This document shows positions 54,276-62,430 of a stretch of DNA of 64,000 nt, in pieces. Origin of the DNA: Mediterraneibacter butyricigenes (GTDB lineage: Bacteria > Bacillota > Clostridia > Lachnospirales > Lachnospiraceae); contig NZ_BHGK01000001.1 in the NCBI RefSeq assembly GCF_003574295.1, positions 434,001 to 498,000 on the forward strand, read 5' to 3'. Both the position numbers and the translations under genes were made by a program. The notes beneath the pieces were generated by a model. The model saw only the letters and a program-made list of their open reading frames with translations. It had not been told where the DNA came from and searched no databases. The first letter of the stretch is position 1. Every line of letters begins with the position of its first letter.

Positions 54276-56159
54276 TTATTTAAACGGCAATTCTTCCTGC
54301 TCAAACGGAACATTTTCTTCTTCGTCACCTATCTTCACGGGACTGAATCCATCCCTGTCTTCGAATTCATTCAGCTTCAGCCAGACGCATCGCACAGATC
54401 TTCCGTCGATCTTTTTGACCTTTGTCTTATTCGTTCCATCCGTCTGAATAAGCCCCTGCCGATCCGCCCAGTTCATAAACGCTTTGTAGGAAAACTCTCC
54501 ATTTCTGCACAGATCTTTTACTGCCTGAGGGTGCATCACAGCATATCCGTCCTCCAGAACGCCCCATTGCTCCATATTGACCGCCGGATCGAATCTCTGG
54601 TGGTTCATGCTGATCTTATCAATCAGGTATCGATAGCAGCGTTCATGCTCCGAGACTTCACTCTGACTGGCAAGAAGACTCCTTGCATCTTCCAGGTCGA
54701 TATACTGGCCATCATGAAAAATGTGCTCTGTGGCAATCTTATCTGCCGTCAGAATCACAGAAAGCGCAATGCTCTGCTTTTGCATCGCATCGTCCCGGTA
54801 AATTTCCTTTTGAATCTTCTGCTGCATTTCTTTGATCTCATCCACTCCCATTTCTTTCAGGATCCGGATAAACCTTTTCCCCGCAAATCCATAATTCTTC
54901 TTCAGCAGTTCTGCTGTGTATTGCGGATCTTGGAACACTTTTTCTTTACATTCCACTTCCAGGATTCGGTTGATGGCTCCGCCCTGCGTCACATAAGAAC
55001 TCAACGGACGCTCCCCGTTGGTCAGAATTGCATTCTTCCACCGGCTCTCTTTTCGGATTCCCAGTTCTCTGTTGGAACGGCTTTTTCCTTTTCCGGAACA
55101 CAGATCATATACTACTCCTTCGAAATTATCCCGGATCCTTGCACTGACTTTGCTGGAATCATCCAGCATCAGCGGCAGATGGTTCAACAGATCCGACCGG
55201 ACTTCCAGCTGCACGTCTGTTGTCTTGAAATCTCCGATGTACATGCTGTCCGCTGGATTTGCCCAGATGGATGCCGCAAGCATCATTGCCACGGACTTAC
55301 CTCCTTCCGTTTCACCCCACAGGTCCACAATGAACGGAAGGGCTCCTGTCATCCCAACCAATACGCTGGCAAAGGACGCCGCCAGGAAGAATTTAATCTC
55401 CATCCGGCCACTCTTTCGCAGTTCCAGAACATGATCCATCCACATCTGTTTATTTCCATAGCATCCTATGGATTCATAGAGCTGTTTGAACTGCATATCT
55501 CCGTCGAAAATAATGTCGGTATCGTAAGGAATAAAGTCCTGACCGATCCATCCCAGTTTCGAAGTCGATTTCTGGACTGGGATATCATCATCGTTCAGAT
55601 TTTCCACATCTGACAGATATTTCACCAGCAGCTTGGCATTTTCTGATGTAACCGAAACTCCAAGCTTTGAAAGCTGAACGATCTTACTGGCAGACGTGAT
55701 CATGTCTTTCGAAATCGTGATCTCCGTCCATTTATGATTCCGTTTGTAGGCTAACCGAATCTGTTCTTCACCGGTTTCTAAGTTCTTCAGTCTACCGATC
55801 GGCAGGATCGGATGATAGCATACAATGACTTCGTTGGTATAATCCTTGTTAAATGTATGAATCCCATCGTCCGAAGCGATCCAGGAACCGCACTTCATTG
55901 CTTCATACTTTCCGGTAAAGTTCGTCCAGTTCTCCAATAGACTGTTCTGTGTTCGCCTTTGTGCCTTGGATTCTTTTTCTACCCTTCTATATGCCCGGAC
56001 CAGCATATCGAACTGGGATTTCACGCCCAGTTCCTTTGCCCTGTCCTGAAAAGACAGCAGCATCTGGGCTTTCTTTATCTCGTCCTCCTGCTCGAAGATC
56101 TCTATGAAGACCTCTTCTGCAAGAATGGTTTTTCTGTCATATTTACTTAATGGCTGCAC
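54276..56159 (-). CDS. DUF927-type replicative helicase
   Basis: 627 residues. Walker A WGETEGGKSVAMM near residue 290, Walker B-like LPLMLDDSSKV, and sensor LTNGERPLSS identify the DUF927 branch of D5-like AAA+ helicases that pair with CHC2 primases in phages. The C-terminus EQEELPFK resembles the acidic tip of single-strand binding proteins. Overlaps the primase gene by 13 bases. Confidence 0.88.
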   Translation of the reverse strand: MQPLSKYDRKTILAEEVFIEIFEQEDEIKKAQMLLSFQDRAKELGVKSQFDMLVRAYRRVEKESKAQRRTQNSLLENWTNFTGKYEAMKCGSWIASDDGIHTFNKDYTNEVIVCYHPILPIGRLKNLETGEEQIRLAYKRNHKWTEITISKDMITSASKIVQLSKLGVSVTSENAKLLVKYLSDVENLNDDDIPVQKSTSKLGWIGQDFIPYDTDIIFDGDMQFKQLYESIGCYGNKQMWMDHVLELRKSGRMEIKFFLAASFASVLVGMTGALPFIVDLWGETEGGKSVAMMLAASIWANPADSMYIGDFKTTDVQLEVRSDLLNHLPLMLDDSSKVSARIRDNFEGVVYDLCSGKGKSRSNRELGIRKESRWKNAILTNGERPLSSYVTQGGAINRILEVECKEKVFQDPQYTAELLKKNYGFAGKRFIRILKEMGVDEIKEMQQKIQKEIYRDDAMQKQSIALSVILTADKIATEHIFHDGQYIDLEDARSLLASQSEVSEHERCYRYLIDKISMNHQRFDPAVNMEQWGVLEDGYAVMHPQAVKDLCRNGEFSYKAFMNWADRQGLIQTDGTNKTKVKKIDGRSVRCVWLKLNEFEDRDGFSPVKIGDEEENVPFEQEELPFK

Positions 56160-56665
56160 AATGTTTTCCTCGCCTCCTCCTGAGCGTATACTTCATGCAG
56201 ATACAGTTGGTACTGCAATGCATTGTAAGAGTCGCACCACGCATCAGAGAACGGCTCCGCCTTTCTATAACAATCCCGGTAAATATCGATCAGATCGTTA
56301 TTCAGTTTCTTCTTTTCCCTGTTACGGATTTCTTCTTTTTTCCGCATCTCTCTTGCTTTTTTTGCTTTGTAGATTGCCAGCTTTGACTCGAAGGTCGGCT
56401 TCTCATAGGTTCCACCGAGAGACAGGAACGCATCTTTAAAAGAAAGCCCGTCATACATTTGGACAAATCGGAAGATATCGCCATTCGCTCCGCATCCAAA
56501 ACAATGAAAGTCATGTTCGTAGATCTTCATGGACGCTTCCCTGTCTCCCTTATGGAACGGACATTGAATGAACCCAGCCCTGTTTGGCTGAGGCAGTCCG
56601 CACCTGCTTAAAATATCCCGCATGCTATATGTCTGCTTAATTTCTTCGCTGGTCAATCTCTCCAT
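56147..56665 (-). CDS. CHC2 zinc-finger primase fragment-type protein
   Basis: 172 residues. CPFHKGDREASMKIYEHDFHCFGCGANGD (parts: IQCPFHKGDRE and FHCFGCGANGD) is the primase zinc-binding domain; there is no TOPRIM domain, so the synthesis step must be done with the helicase or host DnaG. The C-terminal half is a basic coiled coil. Start: ATG 56665 almost touches CAGGAG; TTG 56656 is a better-spaced alternative. Confidence 0.85.
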   Translation of the reverse strand: MERLTSEEIKQTYSMRDILSRCGLPQPNRAGFIQCPFHKGDREASMKIYEHDFHCFGCGANGDIFRFVQMYDGLSFKDAFLSLGGTYEKPTFESKLAIYKAKKAREMRKKEEIRNREKKKLNNDLIDIYRDCYRKAEPFSDAWCDSYNALQYQLYLHEVYAQEEARKTLCSH

Positions 56666-57164
56666 CTCCTGACAGGATTCGCATGATCTCTTTTCCGGTA
56701 TCTTTCTTTTCGCAGAACTCAAACCGGACATTATAACGATCACGGATGGTGCACAATGATTTATATAACTGATTTCCGTCTACTGCCTTGGCTGATACCA
56801 CATATTTTTCACGTTTTCCGTTCACCATCCGCCATCTCACTTCATGTTTTCTAGGATTCTTCCAGAACCATACGTCCTCCAGGCTTTTAATATCAGCCCC
56901 ATGTTCCACCAGAATCACAAGCTGTATGCCGGCGTCAATCGCTTTCAGAAGCTCCCGTTTGAATCGTTCATGCTGCTGGCAGACATTCCCGCATAATTCC
57001 TGCAGGTTCTGCTTCCGGTCGATAATGAGCCTAGGATTATCCAGACTCATATAATCACCAACCAACAATTTGCTGGAGAAATGTTTCACACCATTCTCAT
57101 CGAATGTCTTTATGATCTTACGGATAGCACGCTGTTTTTCCCTTGTATCAATTTGTATATCCAT
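56637..57164 (-). CDS. ERCC4-type nuclease
   Basis: 175 residues. IDTREKQRAIRKI, LVGDYMSLDNPRLIIDRKQNLQEL and QHERFKRELLKA give the ERCC4 core (D...GDY...DRK). Such phage nucleases resolve branched replication or recombination intermediates. Overlaps the primase start. Confidence 0.9.
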   Translation of the reverse strand: MDIQIDTREKQRAIRKIIKTFDENGVKHFSSKLLVGDYMSLDNPRLIIDRKQNLQELCGNVCQQHERFKRELLKAIDAGIQLVILVEHGADIKSLEDVWFWKNPRKHEVRWRMVNGKREKYVVSAKAVDGNQLYKSLCTIRDRYNVRFEFCEKKDTGKEIMRILSGDGEIDQRRN

Positions 57165-57175
57165 TTAATCAACTC

Positions 57176-57787
57176 CTAGTTAAACGGCAGCTCTTCATCA
57201 ATTCCATCCGGGATATTCATGAATCCATCAGCGTCCGGCGAAGGCATCTGCGCATGTCCTTCCTGATAATCTCTATAGGCCTTCGTTTCCGACTCTCTCG
57301 GAATCTGAGCCTCCGCAACCTTATCAATCGACATGAACCACCGGAAGACTCGCTTGTCCAGTACTTTACCGTCGTAATAGTCTTTTTGTGGACCGAACAC
57401 GCCTCCGATCAGCTTGTTCTTCATGCCGACAATATCAAGTGTTCCATCTGGTTTCCAACACTCAAACCCGGCATTGGAATGTTCGGTGCATGTGCACAGT
57501 GTCTTTAACTGCGACGTGCAATTCCCCTCAGCATCTTCTGCGACAACATAAGCCGTTCCCTGATTCGGCCATTTCTTATCTGGCCGGATATCATTTTTAA
57601 AAGATTCCATGAAATATCCTGCCTGCTTATCTCCCGGAGCAAAGTCGAAATAAACCGCTAGCATCGGTCTGTTCGTCTTAGTCATTCGCTCCTCAACGCT
57701 TTTGATCACCATCTTATGTCCGCCCAACTCCACCGGTGTATATTCGCCTTGAACTTTCGCCTCGTCATAATTATTCGGTCTTCTCAT
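57176..57787 (-). CDS. DUF669-like single-strand DNA-binding protein
   Basis: 203 residues from ATG 57787. TPVELGGHKMVIKSVEERMTKTNRPMLAVYFDFAPGD is the DUF669 OB-fold start (seen here in two pieces: GGHKMVIKSVEE and TNRPMLAVYFDF); C-terminus GIDEELPFN is an SSB-type acidic tip. Follows the Sak4-like ATPase gene, a usual recombination/replication pairing. Confidence 0.85.
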   Translation of the reverse strand: MRRPNNYDEAKVQGEYTPVELGGHKMVIKSVEERMTKTNRPMLAVYFDFAPGDKQAGYFMESFKNDIRPDKKWPNQGTAYVVAEDAEGNCTSQLKTLCTCTEHSNAGFECWKPDGTLDIVGMKNKLIGGVFGPQKDYYDGKVLDKRVFRWFMSIDKVAEAQIPRESETKAYRDYQEGHAQMPSPDADGFMNIPDGIDEELPFN

Positions 57788-58427
57788 TCTGTTCCGTTCC
57801 TCCCATTTCGTAATAATCTCTGATGGCTTTTTCCACCAAAAGAATGTCGTTATCAATCGTCAGGCCCTCAAACATTCCGATCGGCGACTTACTTACTGCC
57901 CCATCTGTTGCCTGCGTCACAAACAGGTGCTTACCGGATTCCACAATACACCGCAGAACAATGGTAAACATGCCTTCCACGCAGACTTTTTCGTCCAGCA
58001 GCTTTCCGATCGTCTTCGGCTTGATCTCGCCTAAATCGTTGGATTCCTCGTGCATGATCATATACACGATTTTATCTGCCGGTACCTTGGTGGAAATGAA
58101 CTGGATCAGGTTCCAGAAATGATCCCCGATCTGGTTGTATAAGGTAAACACTCCGTTTCCCGCTCCGGCAGAGCTATGCTTGTTCATGAACATGTTGGTG
58201 ATCAGGTATCCTGCATCATCGATCACGATGTTTTTTGCCCTGGACGCGATCAGCAACTTCATGATCTGCTGATAGTCATCGGAATGCCAGCCATTTATCT
58301 TCCCTTTGAATGGAAGTGGCTTGTCCAGAACCCGGATCAGGTTCCAATCATCATTTCCTACACAGTTCCGGAGGCTTGTGCTTTTGCCCATTCCGGATCT
58401 TCCAATAATCAAAACTGGGATTGCCAT
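57771..58427 (-). CDS. AAA/RecA-like ATPase (Sak4-like)
   Basis: 218 residues. Walker A IIGRSGMGKSTSL at residues ~7-19, Walker B NIVIDDAGYL. Size and neighbours (Gp157, DUF669) fit the single-strand-annealing/RecA-like phage ATPases. Confidence 0.88.
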   Translation of the reverse strand: MAIPVLIIGRSGMGKSTSLRNCVGNDDWNLIRVLDKPLPFKGKINGWHSDDYQQIMKLLIASRAKNIVIDDAGYLITNMFMNKHSSAGAGNGVFTLYNQIGDHFWNLIQFISTKVPADKIVYMIMHEESNDLGEIKPKTIGKLLDEKVCVEGMFTIVLRCIVESGKHLFVTQATDGAVSKSPIGMFEGLTIDNDILLVEKAIRDYYEMGGTEQNEKTE

Positions 58428-58430
58428 GTT

Positions 58431-58613
58431 TTACGCCTCCTTTTCTTCCTGGACCTGAGAAATGAAGAACTCAACGGTTCCGATGCTGTATTTCTTAAAC
58501 ATATCAACAATATCATTGATCTCCGCCAAGTCTTCTGCCTCGAAAATTACATCCTCTACTCGCTCATAATCATATTCCGACATATATGTCTGCTTTGCCT
58601 TTAATTTCCACAT
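58431..58613 (-). CDS. Small acidic early phage protein
   Basis: 60 residues (MWKLKAKQTYMSEYDYERVEDVIFEAEDL..., FFISQVQEEKEA). Compact alpha/beta pattern. Often found beside Sak4/Gp157 genes; role unknown. Confidence 0.7.
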   Translation of the reverse strand: MWKLKAKQTYMSEYDYERVEDVIFEAEDLAEINDIVDMFKKYSIGTVEFFISQVQEEKEA

Positions 58614-58625
58614 ACGCTCCCCTCC

Positions 58626-59111
58626 TTATCTAATCCGCAGACTTTCTGTCTGTGTCAGATGCGCCCAGTCTGCTTCGTTTTCTTTCAGCCACTGCTTGAT
58701 TGCTGTCCGGTTTAACTTTGGTTCCTGTGCAACCCAGTACTCTTCCGGGATCTGATCTTCCTGATCGATTACAACCGCCGGCGGGTTCTTCTGAATACCA
58801 AAGCTGAACAGATCTGTCTTAAATTTTCTCTTTCCGGTATCAATCATAGATTTCTCAATCTGCTGCTTGATCCGCTTGATGTTATTGTTCAGCACATCTT
58901 TCTTTTGCTTCAGACGCTCCATCTCTCGATCGATCAGGTCTATCTTTCCGCCAAGCTCCGTCATGACCTTTGCGCAATTTTCTGCTTTGATCTCCAGTTC
59001 TCCGTCTACTCCCTCCAGTGTGTCCTTCAGAACTTCCGGATCCACCGAATCATCTTCCATCATGTCCAGTAACTGTCTGTATTCCTCTGTTAATTCGTAT
59101 AATGTTGCCAT
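58626..59111 (-). CDS. Siphovirus Gp157-family protein
   Basis: 161 residues. MATLYELTEEYRQLLDMMED start, a central coiled coil (IDLIDREMERLKQKKDVLNN), then FSFGIQKNPPAVVIDQEDQIPEEYW, the Gp157 signature. Reported in Streptococcus phages to be linked with resistance/replication; mechanism not settled. Confidence 0.92.
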   Translation of the reverse strand: MATLYELTEEYRQLLDMMEDDSVDPEVLKDTLEGVDGELEIKAENCAKVMTELGGKIDLIDREMERLKQKKDVLNNNIKRIKQQIEKSMIDTGKRKFKTDLFSFGIQKNPPAVVIDQEDQIPEEYWVAQEPKLNRTAIKQWLKENEADWAHLTQTESLRIR

Positions 59112-59118
59112 TCCATTC

Positions 59119-59331
59119 CTACTCCTTCTGCATCGTCTTATTTAATTCCATGTGTTTCATTGCTTCCAGGATCAGTTCCGATGCCAGCTTTTTCATCGGG
59201 ATTCCCATCTCTCCCGAAATCTCGGCCAGTCGATCATAAGTTTCCCGCTCCAGTCTCGTCACCGGCTGCTTGTCCTTAGACGAGTGTGTTTTCTTCTTGA
59301 CCGAAATGTTTATGATCCATTTCTCTTCCAT
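59119..59331 (-). CDS. Ribbon-helix-helix-like early protein
   Basis: 70 residues. VTRLERETYDRLAEISGEMGIPMKKLASELI fits an RHH/Arc-like regulator (pieces: TRLERETYDRLAEI and GIPMKKLASELILEAM). GGAGG precedes the start. Confidence 0.7.
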   Translation of the reverse strand: MEEKWIINISVKKKTHSSKDKQPVTRLERETYDRLAEISGEMGIPMKKLASELILEAMKHMELNKTMQKE

Positions 59332-59461
59332 CTTCTACCTCCATGTATATAGCAGCTTTTTTCTTCCTCCGCTGCATCTCGTTTACCTCCTGCCGGACGA
59401 TCCGTTCCTGATCCGCCCAGTCGAGAAAATCATCGTCATCCCAGTCTTCTCTACGCATCAT
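59276..59461 (-). CDS. Short acidic early phage protein
   Basis: 61 residues (MMRREDWDDDDFLDWADQER..., IYMEVEDGREMDHK). Overlaps the next gene by 56 bases and the previous by 11. The N-terminal acidic box and shared operon position argue for a gene, but the overlap makes it less certain. Confidence 0.5.
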   Translation of the reverse strand: MMRREDWDDDDFLDWADQERIVRQEVNEMQRRKKKAAIYMEVEDGREMDHKHFGQEENTLV

Positions 59462-59819
59462 TTTTCTGTAACCCCTGAAAATCTTTCAGCATCTTATTCA
59501 TCCACTGTTCAGAATCTCTGTCCCCAAGTCCTGTGATGTCCTCTCCCAATGCCAGACACAGAATCGCATCGCCAACGATTGGCTGCCCGTGCTCATCCGT
59601 TCCGTAAAATCCGGAAGCTACCGCATTGAAAGGAAGTCCCTTAATGATTCCCTCTTCATCCACCAGCATGATAACCGGTGCTTTAAAATAATCGAGTAAT
59701 CGCTTTGTTCTCACAGTTTCGAAATGTCCTCCGATCTCTTTCTGAATCGCCTTGTAACTTTTGAAATCCAGATCAATGATAGAAATCTTGTTATCTGTCG
59801 TAATTTTTATCGTCTCCAT
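59451..59819 (-). CDS. DUF3846 protein
   Basis: 122 residues. IIDLDFKSYKAIQKEIGGHFETV, VDEEGIIKGLPFNAVAS and IVGDAILC are DUF3846 features. Frequently found in phages and mobile elements of Firmicutes; function unknown. Confidence 0.85.
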   Translation of the reverse strand: METIKITTDNKISIIDLDFKSYKAIQKEIGGHFETVRTKRLLDYFKAPVIMLVDEEGIIKGLPFNAVASGFYGTDEHGQPIVGDAILCLALGEDITGLGDRDSEQWMNKMLKDFQGLQKNDA

Positions 59820-59906
59820 TTGACTTATTTCCTTTCTTTTCCTATAATGTAATTGACTTATTTTCTTGAGCGCCCAAAGCTTGCCGGCTTATGTGGGTGC
59901 TCTTTT

Positions 59907-60014
59907 TTATCCCAGTAGCAGAATCACTGCTGACGGGAACAGAGTTATTGCTCCGACCACAATCATTACCTCCAACAGGATCACGGCCAACTCTTTTACA
60001 TCTTCCCATTCCAT
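59907..60014 (-). CDS. Tiny membrane peptide, 35 residues
   Basis: MEWEDVKELAVILLEVMIVV and a second hydrophobic half ending AVILLLG; essentially one membrane span. AGGAGG lies 7 bases before the ATG. Role unknown; its size and hydrophobicity are like small phage membrane peptides. Confidence 0.65.
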   Translation of the reverse strand: MEWEDVKELAVILLEVMIVVGAITLFPSAVILLLG

Positions 60015-60036
60015 GCTTGTCCTCCTTTCTACCGCC

Positions 60037-60189
60037 TCAGGCGGTCTTTATCTTTTGCAATAGACACCTGGTAATAAACTCGGAATAATTCCGTATGATT
60101 CTTGCTGTCTGTTCCGGCGTCTGATCCTTGTAAGCTTCATCATCAAAATGATATGTTCCGTCCCTGATTGATATTGTTTCTACTACCAT
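60037..60189 (-). CDS. Short early phage protein, 50 residues
   Basis: MVVETISIRDGTYHFDDEAY..., IIRNYSEFITRCLLQKIKTA. GGAGGTGG precedes the start. The stop codon lies in a perfect ACCGCC/GGCGGT hairpin (60031-60045). Confidence 0.72.
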   Translation of the reverse strand: MVVETISIRDGTYHFDDEAYKDQTPEQTARIIRNYSEFITRCLLQKIKTA

Positions 60190-60225
60190 CTATCCACCTC
60201 CCTGATTATGTTTATGTGCTACGGT

Positions 60226-60254
60226 TTGTACTTGTTGCAGACATCTGGTATAAT
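60226..60254 (+). promoter_or_regulatory. Sigma-A promoter for the DUF4145 gene
   Basis: TTGTAC (60226-60231), 17-base spacer, TATAAT (60249-60254) with an extended TGG just before the -10. Oriented against the early operon. Confidence 0.8.
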
Positions 60255-60285
60255 TTTCCTATCAAATGATGAAAGGAATGATTTT

Positions 60286-60984
60286 ATGGTCACTAACATT
60301 AACGCTTATGACTTAAACCCAGCACGCTTTACTGGACCTCGGAATTTTTATATAGACTTACCTCATATATGTCCATGTTGCTCTACCGCTTACTCATCTA
60401 ATCCAAGTTTTTCAGGTTTTTTTGAAAATACATTGGGCACAATACATCTATATAGCTTATTTTTCTGTCCTGCATGTGAAGATGCTTTTCTTGTTACCTA
60501 TGACTTTATTGACGATATCGACCATAATAAATGTGTTGGTAATATTGCTGTTCAATATCCATTTCCAAATAACACCACTTCGTTTTCTAATAAACTTTCT
60601 GAACTATCACCCAAGTTCGTAGAAATTTATCACCAAGCCGAACAAGCCGAAAATGCTGGATTATCAGAACTTTGTGGTATTGGCTATCGAAAAGCCCTTG
60701 AATTTCTTGTAAAAGACTATGCTATAGCACAACATCCTGATAAGGAATCAGAAATCATATCTTCTTTTTTAGGAAAATGTATCCAGGAATACATTGACAA
60801 CCCTAAAATCAAAGCTCTGGCAACAGCTTCTACTTGGATTGGAAACGATGAAACCCATTATGTTCGTAAGCACGAAAATTACAATGTGCAAGATTTAAAG
60901 CGCTTTTTAACTACCACAATTGCATATGTTGAATGTGAACTTAATCTTGCTGAAGCTTTTGATTTTTTGAGTGGTTCTCAATAA
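60286..60984 (+). CDS. DUF4145 protein (probable moron)
   Basis: 232 residues from ATG 60286 (GAAAGGA upstream). Two CxxC pairs near the N-terminus (HICPCCSTAY, FFCPACEDAF) suggest zinc binding; the C-terminal GIGYRKALEFLVKDYA and WIGNDETHYVRKHENY are diagnostic of DUF4145. The domain is often joined to or near restriction/defence genes. It stands alone on the plus strand within the leftward early operon, has its own promoter, and is more AT-rich than its neighbours, which all point to a moron. Confidence 0.85.
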   Translation: MVTNINAYDLNPARFTGPRNFYIDLPHICPCCSTAYSSNPSFSGFFENTLGTIHLYSLFFCPACEDAFLVTYDFIDDIDHNKCVGNIAVQYPFPNNTTSFSNKLSELSPKFVEIYHQAEQAENAGLSELCGIGYRKALEFLVKDYAIAQHPDKESEIISSFLGKCIQEYIDNPKIKALATASTWIGNDETHYVRKHENYNVQDLKRFLTTTIAYVECELNLAEAFDFLSGSQ

Positions 60985-61156
60985 TATTCTGCAAGCGCTT
61001 TGACTCCCATATAACCTGATCGGAAAGCAATTGCGGGTCTGGATCTCTTTCAGCAAGAAGATTTTCCTCTATATCCCAGTACTGCGTAATCTCGCGTACT
61101 GGGTCTTTTTCTATTCCTAGTCCACGTTTTGCTTTTACCTCGATTACTTTAATCAC
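60941..61156 (-). CDS. Small early phage protein
   Basis: 71 residues (MIKVIEVKAKRGLGIEKDPVRE..., TQYWDIEENLLAERDPD). A frequently seen second early gene in Clostridial phages. Its 3' end overlaps the DUF4145 gene by 44 bases on the opposite strand. Confidence 0.78.
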   Translation of the reverse strand: MIKVIEVKAKRGLGIEKDPVREITQYWDIEENLLAERDPDPQLLSDQVIWESKRLQNIIENHSKNQKLQQD

Positions 61157-61200
61157 TTTTACGCTGTTGGGACCATCTAATCTATTTATCTACCCCCTCC

Positions 61201-61425
61201 CTACTCACTGCTTTGTGTGTCTGTGGAGAACAAATACGATAACTCCATCCCTGGGAAGTAAGTATCCCTCACTTTTACACATTCTGAATATCCCCAGTCT
61301 GATTCTCCATTAAATCTGGAATGTATTGTTCTGTACGATAAATTAAGCAACGTTGCTATATCATGTCTGGTTATCTTTTTTCTCTTCATTTCTGCCTCTA
61401 AATTATCCAATCTAACTTCAGGCAT
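61201..61425 (-). CDS. Cro-like early regulator
   Basis: 74 residues from ATG 61425 (GGAGG upstream; the longer frame from 61458 would start only ~5 bases from the predicted transcript start). MKRKKITRHDIATLLNLSYRTIHSRFNGE (pieces: RHDIATLLNLSYRTI) is an XRE-type HTH. Divergent to the repressor across shared operators. Confidence 0.85.
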   Translation of the reverse strand: MPEVRLDNLEAEMKRKKITRHDIATLLNLSYRTIHSRFNGESDWGYSECVKVRDTYFPGMELSYLFSTDTQSSE

Positions 61426-61447
61426 CTTCTCACCTCCCTTTATTGCG

Positions 61448-61552
61448 GAATTGCGCAATTCGTATTTTTACTATATTGCATTATTGCGCAATTGTCAACA
61501 ATTTATTTGCAAAATTTTGCAATTTTCTATTTACATTCATAACGCAATATTG
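61448..61552. promoter_or_regulatory. Operator cluster of the lysogeny switch
   Basis: Four related palindromes: GAATTGCGCAATTC (61448-61461), ATTGCGCAAT (61483-61492), TTGCAAAATTTTGCAA (61507-61522) and GCAATATTG (61544-61552). The second is inside the spacer of the leftward promoter, the third between the promoters, and the fourth over the -10 region of the repressor promoter, so repressor and Cro-like protein could choose between directions. Confidence 0.75.
61470..61498 (-). promoter_or_regulatory. Leftward early promoter
   Basis: Minus strand TTGACA (61493-61498), 17-base spacer, TATAGT (61470-61475). Near-perfect sigma-A promoter for the Cro-like gene and the early operon. Confidence 0.88.
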
Positions 61553-61558
61553 TAATAT
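61530..61558 (+). promoter_or_regulatory. Repressor promoter
   Basis: TTTACA (61530-61535), 17-base spacer, TAATAT (61553-61558). Start would be near 61565, 18 bases before the repressor ATG. Confidence 0.7.
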
Positions 61559-61582
61559 CAAATCAAGCAAGGAGGTAAGAAT

Positions 61583-61906
61583 ATGGATCAGCGAGCAAAA
61601 CTACTAAGAAACTTAATGGAAGAACAAAATATGAAGGTATCTGACATTGTAAAAAGATCGGGACTGCCATATTCTACTGTAAAAGCAATATTGGAACGTG
61701 GTGCTGAAAAAGCTGGATATGTAAATGTATGTAAGATATGCAATGCTCTCGGAATCAGTGCAGATGAACTGGAGCGGATGGTTGCGGATCAGAATTATGA
61801 GCCTACTACCCTCGCCGCACACTTCGATGGCGATGATTATACAGAAGACGAACTGGACGAAATTAAGCAGTTTGCTCAGTTCGTAAAGAATAGAAAGCAG
61901 TCCTAA
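61583..61906 (+). CDS. CI-like XRE repressor
   Basis: 107 residues. HTH: NMKVSDIVKRSGLPYSTVKAILERG; ends with a short acidic helical tail (YTEDELDEIKQFAQFVK), with no LexA-type peptidase domain. GGAGG 7 bases upstream. Paired with an ImmA-like gene downstream, as in ICEBs1-type switches, so induction may be by proteolysis. Confidence 0.9.
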   Translation: MDQRAKLLRNLMEEQNMKVSDIVKRSGLPYSTVKAILERGAEKAGYVNVCKICNALGISADELERMVADQNYEPTTLAAHFDGDDYTEDELDEIKQFAQFVKNRKQS

Positions 61907-61950
61907 TTATTGGACAGCTTATCAGATATACTTGAGTGGGAGGTGCTTAT

Positions 61951-62415
61951 ATGAACACATACGAATGTTTACAGGACGAAGCCTGCGAGGACGGTATAGA
62001 AGTTGTGGACTATACATTTGAAAGTGACCGGATTAAGGGATTGTATTGTGATGGTGTTGTAGCCATCCGAGAAGATATGACGATTCCAGAGAAAGCTTGT
62101 GCACTGGCAGAAGAAATGGGACATCACGGAACCTCTTACGGGAATATCATAGATATGGATTCCGTACAGAACCGTAAACAGGAACGTCAGGCACGCTTGC
62201 ACGGATATAATCGCCTGATCGGACTCGCAGGGCTGGTCGAAGCCTATGAACACGGCTGCCAGAACCGGTATGAGATTGCAGAGTTTTTGGAAGTTACGGA
62301 TGAATTTCTGGAAGACTGCATTAGCTGCTATCGAGATAAGTATGGGGAGTGCAAAACTGTAGATAACTACACAATTTATTTTATCCCTAACTTGATGATA
62401 TTTAAGAAAATATAG
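61951..62415 (+). CDS. ImmA/IrrE-family metallopeptidase
   Basis: 154 residues from ATG 61951 (GGGAGG upstream). The active site reads CALAEEMGHHGTSYG. The first His of canonical HExxH is replaced (AEEMGHH), as in many phage ImmA-like proteins. Likely cleaves the adjacent repressor. A second, diverged copy of its C-terminal 25 codons lies at 63284-63361. Confidence 0.85.
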   Translation: MNTYECLQDEACEDGIEVVDYTFESDRIKGLYCDGVVAIREDMTIPEKACALAEEMGHHGTSYGNIIDMDSVQNRKQERQARLHGYNRLIGLAGLVEAYEHGCQNRYEIAEFLEVTDEFLEDCISCYRDKYGECKTVDNYTIYFIPNLMIFKKI

Positions 62416-62430
62416 AATCGAGGTGATTTT

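Noticed and set aside
54270-55613. 447-codon plus-strand open frame
   Set aside because: Antisense to the DUF927 helicase, which has intact motifs.
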